DNA from: Spirochaetales bacterium Spiro_01
GTDB lineage: Bacteria > Spirochaetota > Spirochaetia > Sphaerochaetales > Sphaerochaetaceae
Reading direction: 5' to 3'
NCBI GenBank assembly: GCA_001604265.1
Contig: LVBC01000186.1
Span: 1 to 6,358, forward strand
Length of the DNA: 6,358 nt
This document shows positions 6,086 through 6,358 of this stretch, piece after piece. The position numbers were made by a program, and so were the translations under genes. How positions within the stretch are numbered: position 1 is the first letter of the stretch; each line of letters starts with the position of its first letter. The notes under the pieces are model-generated. The model was given only the letters and a program-made list of their open reading frames with translations. It was not told the origin of the DNA and did not search any database.

Positions 6086-6358
6086 CAGTGGACCATCTCC
6101 TTCAGCACTGCCTGGACATCCTCGCTTCCACCCTTTATCGCCTGCGTGAACATCTTCCTGATTTCCTGTTTCTTCATGAGCTCGACGAGTGTACTGGCAT
6201 TGTCCTTTGCAAAGGAAGCAACACTCCTAAGCTGTTCAGCATCCAGACTCTTCAGATAGTCATCGAGCTCTCTTTCGTTCATGCTCCTGGTCTCTTCGAC
6301 AAGGCTGTCCGCCTCCTTTGCAATCTGCTTCTCCTCGGTTCCCCTGAAGCTGACACCG
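6085..6358 (-). CDS. small charged helical protein of unknown function, 5'-truncated
   Basis: 90 residues are visible, ending in VLKEMVH with a TGA that overlaps the next start. An ATG at 6282 would give a 65-residue protein, but the AGGAG before it is only one base away, too close to work well. The same frame stays open to the window edge with residues of matching character (EEKQIAKEADSLVEETRS), so I take it as the C-terminal end of a longer protein starting outside. No ATG, GTG or TTG occurs in this frame between 6283 and 6358. The visible part is almost all predicted helix and rich in Glu, Lys, Asp and Leu; there is no membrane segment, cysteine or recognisable motif. It is the first visible gene of the - strand unit. 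The family is not recognised. The shorter 65-residue reading remains possible. Confidence 0.6.
   Translation of the reverse strand, partial: GVSFRGTEEKQIAKEADSLVEETRSMNERELDDYLKSLDAEQLRSVASFAKDNASTLVELMKKQEIRKMFTQAIKGGSEDVQAVLKEMVH

Noticed and set aside
6280..6282. An upstream gene ending in TGA that overlaps the ATG at 6282 (ATGA)
   Set aside because: That frame reads as an Arg-rich product with codons unlike the neighbours, whereas the in-frame extension matches the character of the downstream protein.

Overview
The window looks like ordinary bacterial chromosome, a little over 50% G+C by eye and densely packed. It holds one truncated gene on the + strand (positions 1-912) facing a compact block of five genes on the - strand (963-6358). 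No mobile element, CRISPR array, rRNA or tRNA is visible. The composition (frequent AGG/AGA arginine codons, GAG, AAG), the PolA motif A variant and the unusual CoaE P-loop made me think of a spirochaete of the Treponema/Sphaerochaeta kind. That is inference from recall, not a search result, and should be held loosely.

Layout. Positions 1-912 (+) hold the C-terminal 303 residues of a KamA-type radical SAM/PLP aminomutase. It has the CX3CX2C cluster motif, the PLP lysine, and the two aspartates that in lysine 2,3-aminomutase select lysine as substrate. Positions 913-962 are a 50-base convergent gap with a GC-rich hairpin, a likely shared terminator. On the - strand, in transcription order from the right edge, come: a small charged helical protein cut by the window edge (6358-6085); a PhnP-like metallo-beta-lactamase-fold hydrolase (6085-5246); DNA polymerase I with all three classical domains (5204-2334); a divergent dephospho-CoA kinase (2334-1744); and a single-pass membrane-anchored helical protein of unknown function (1751-963).

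The five - strand genes are very probably one transcription unit. Two junctions are one-base TGATG stop/start overlaps, one is an 8-base overlap, and the only gap is 41 bases, carrying the strong polA ribosome binding site. The neighbourhood is housekeeping: DNA repair and Okazaki-fragment processing (PolA) and the last step of coenzyme A synthesis (CoaE). A polA-coaE association is also known from Firmicutes, where mutM often lies between them; here they abut directly.

I found no convincing new biological system. The points most worth a second look are the CoaE with non-canonical catalytic motifs, the Val in place of the usual Arg in PolA motif A, the unknown membrane protein with three degenerate repeats of about 40 residues, a basic insertion in the hydrolase, and a strong excess of the tetranucleotide TCGA across the window.
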